Of a stretch of DNA of 64,000 nt, positions 62,955-64,000 are shown one piece after another (positions within the stretch are counted from its first letter, which is position 1; each line of letters opens with the position of its first letter). The notes below the pieces were generated by a model. That model saw only the letters and a program-made list of their open reading frames with translations, ran no database searches and was not told the DNA's origin. Source of the stretch: Elysia crispata (lineage: Eukaryota > Mollusca > Gastropoda > Plakobranchidae). The position numbers and the translations under genes are program-made. Where the stretch lies: positions 353,501 through 417,500 of the forward strand of contig JAWDGP010000459.1 of assembly GCA_033675545.1 (NCBI GenBank), read 5' to 3'.

Positions 62955-64000
62955 GTAGGTAGTTGAATTAGGGTCCTTGATTGTTTGAATGAAATAATTG
63001 ACCTGCAACTTATTTCAAATGGCTATATTAGAAAATACAAAGTTGGATGTTAACATCAATTAATTAAACAGTAATATAATTTGCTTTTGTTTCCTGTGAA
63101 TGCTTTTATAATATGTCTCCTATTGATATTGAGCGCAGTGGATTGCTAATAGTTTTGAAAAGATCCAGCTGACAATACAAAAAAATTTTTTTTATAACAA
63201 ACAAAATTCCATATACATGTAGTATGCTTCATATTTTAAATATATATTGAAAATATTTTTTGTGCTTCATGAAGTATATATATGAAAGTTTATGTTTTTT
63301 TTTATCATGTAAACTTATCAAAAATTATCAATCCAAGATTACTTTTTTCCCTGCAGACAACTATCTCTGTGTCGATATTACTAAATTCTATGAAGAAAGC
63401 ACATGTTTTTCGGAACATTAAAAAAAAATGTTTTGAAGCTTAAATTGTGGAAAATCTAGCTTATAAGCAAAAAATTATCAGATTTTTTCAAAATGTGAAC
63501 CAAGGTGGGAAAAAAAATTAAATTTTAAACCTAAGTATTTAAATTAAATACTTCACAAAGAGGAACAAGAATTATGGACCCATTTAAAAAAAAATGAGAA
63601 TGTATCTATCTATAAGGGCTCTGGCTGTAGAAAACTGATTTGGATGTAGCTCATAATAGCAAAACACGATAGAAGCTGGCTTTTCTCATTTAGAATCACA
63701 TATTCAAGTATGCCATTACTAGAGCAATAGATTTTTTTTAGCCCTTCATTGATGAAAGTTTGTTGAATTTAACATAGGTCTGGTATCTGCTTTTTTTTTT
63801 ATACTTAGACACTGAGTAAATAAATTTACTGAAACAGTATATCATTGTTTTGTATTTAACAAAAATATCTTTGAAATAAAATATTCTTTAGACTTTTTCT
63901 ATAACCTTTAAAAAACCTGATGTTTCTTTAAAATTAACTCTAATAGTCGTATGCATTTTATCCCATTAAAATATTAGATAAATTTCTTTGTTTTAAGGTT
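62955..64000. other. AT-rich sequence to the window end
   Basis: No exon or repeat was recognised. It is probably intron of the LEKR1-like gene. Confidence 0.5.

Overview
This window reads as nuclear DNA from an invertebrate animal, most likely a lophotrochozoan such as a mollusc. It is AT-rich and intron-rich, full of microsatellites (CT, GA, TAC, AGT) and GATCTA-type simple repeats. It carries two spliced host genes, many decayed transposons, and one GC-richer, almost intact Polinton (Maverick) element. The mollusc assignment is an inference from gene content and repeat style; the sequence does not prove it.

Region 1 (1-26.3 kb) holds the 3' part of a DHX36-like DEAH-box helicase gene on the plus strand. 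Twelve exons are visible (1141 to 26305). They join in consistent phases and encode about 466 residues, from helicase motif V to a stop codon. The 5' part lies outside the window. Its introns hold a 1.5-kb inverted-repeat element, a decayed pogo/Tigger transposon, an antisense CR1/L2-like LINE, a 3-copy tandem repeat, a Tigger-type MITE, a decayed LINE 3' end with a restriction-like endonuclease domain, a foldback MITE, and tRNA-like SINE remnants.

Region 2 (26.3-34.7 kb) has no recognised gene. It contains two neighbouring TTAA-flanked piggyBac-type MITEs and a tRNA-derived SINE.

Region 3 (34716-50393) is a 15.7-kb Polinton. Its terminal inverted repeats are built from short repeat units, and the outermost 135 bp are identical at the two ends, which suggests a young insertion. 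It encodes a protein-primed DNA polymerase B, an RVE-type integrase, an FtsK/HerA-like packaging ATPase, a double jelly-roll major capsid protein, a fibre-like protein, a beta-rich putative capsid protein, several membrane or coiled-coil proteins conserved in this Polinton type, and a small zinc-binding protein. Genes are tightly packed, with overlaps and divergent or convergent pairs. Two gene regions look broken; the others are open. I recognised no adenain-like protease. By family knowledge, polymerase and integrase copy and insert the element, while the capsid proteins and ATPase would build and fill a virion.

Region 4 (50.4-64 kb) is again AT-rich host DNA. It has simple repeats, another Tigger-type MITE, an unidentified candidate terminal exon (58094-58185), and the 5' exons of a LEKR1-like coiled-coil gene (59208 onward), one of whose introns carries a decayed LINE with a possible RNase H region.
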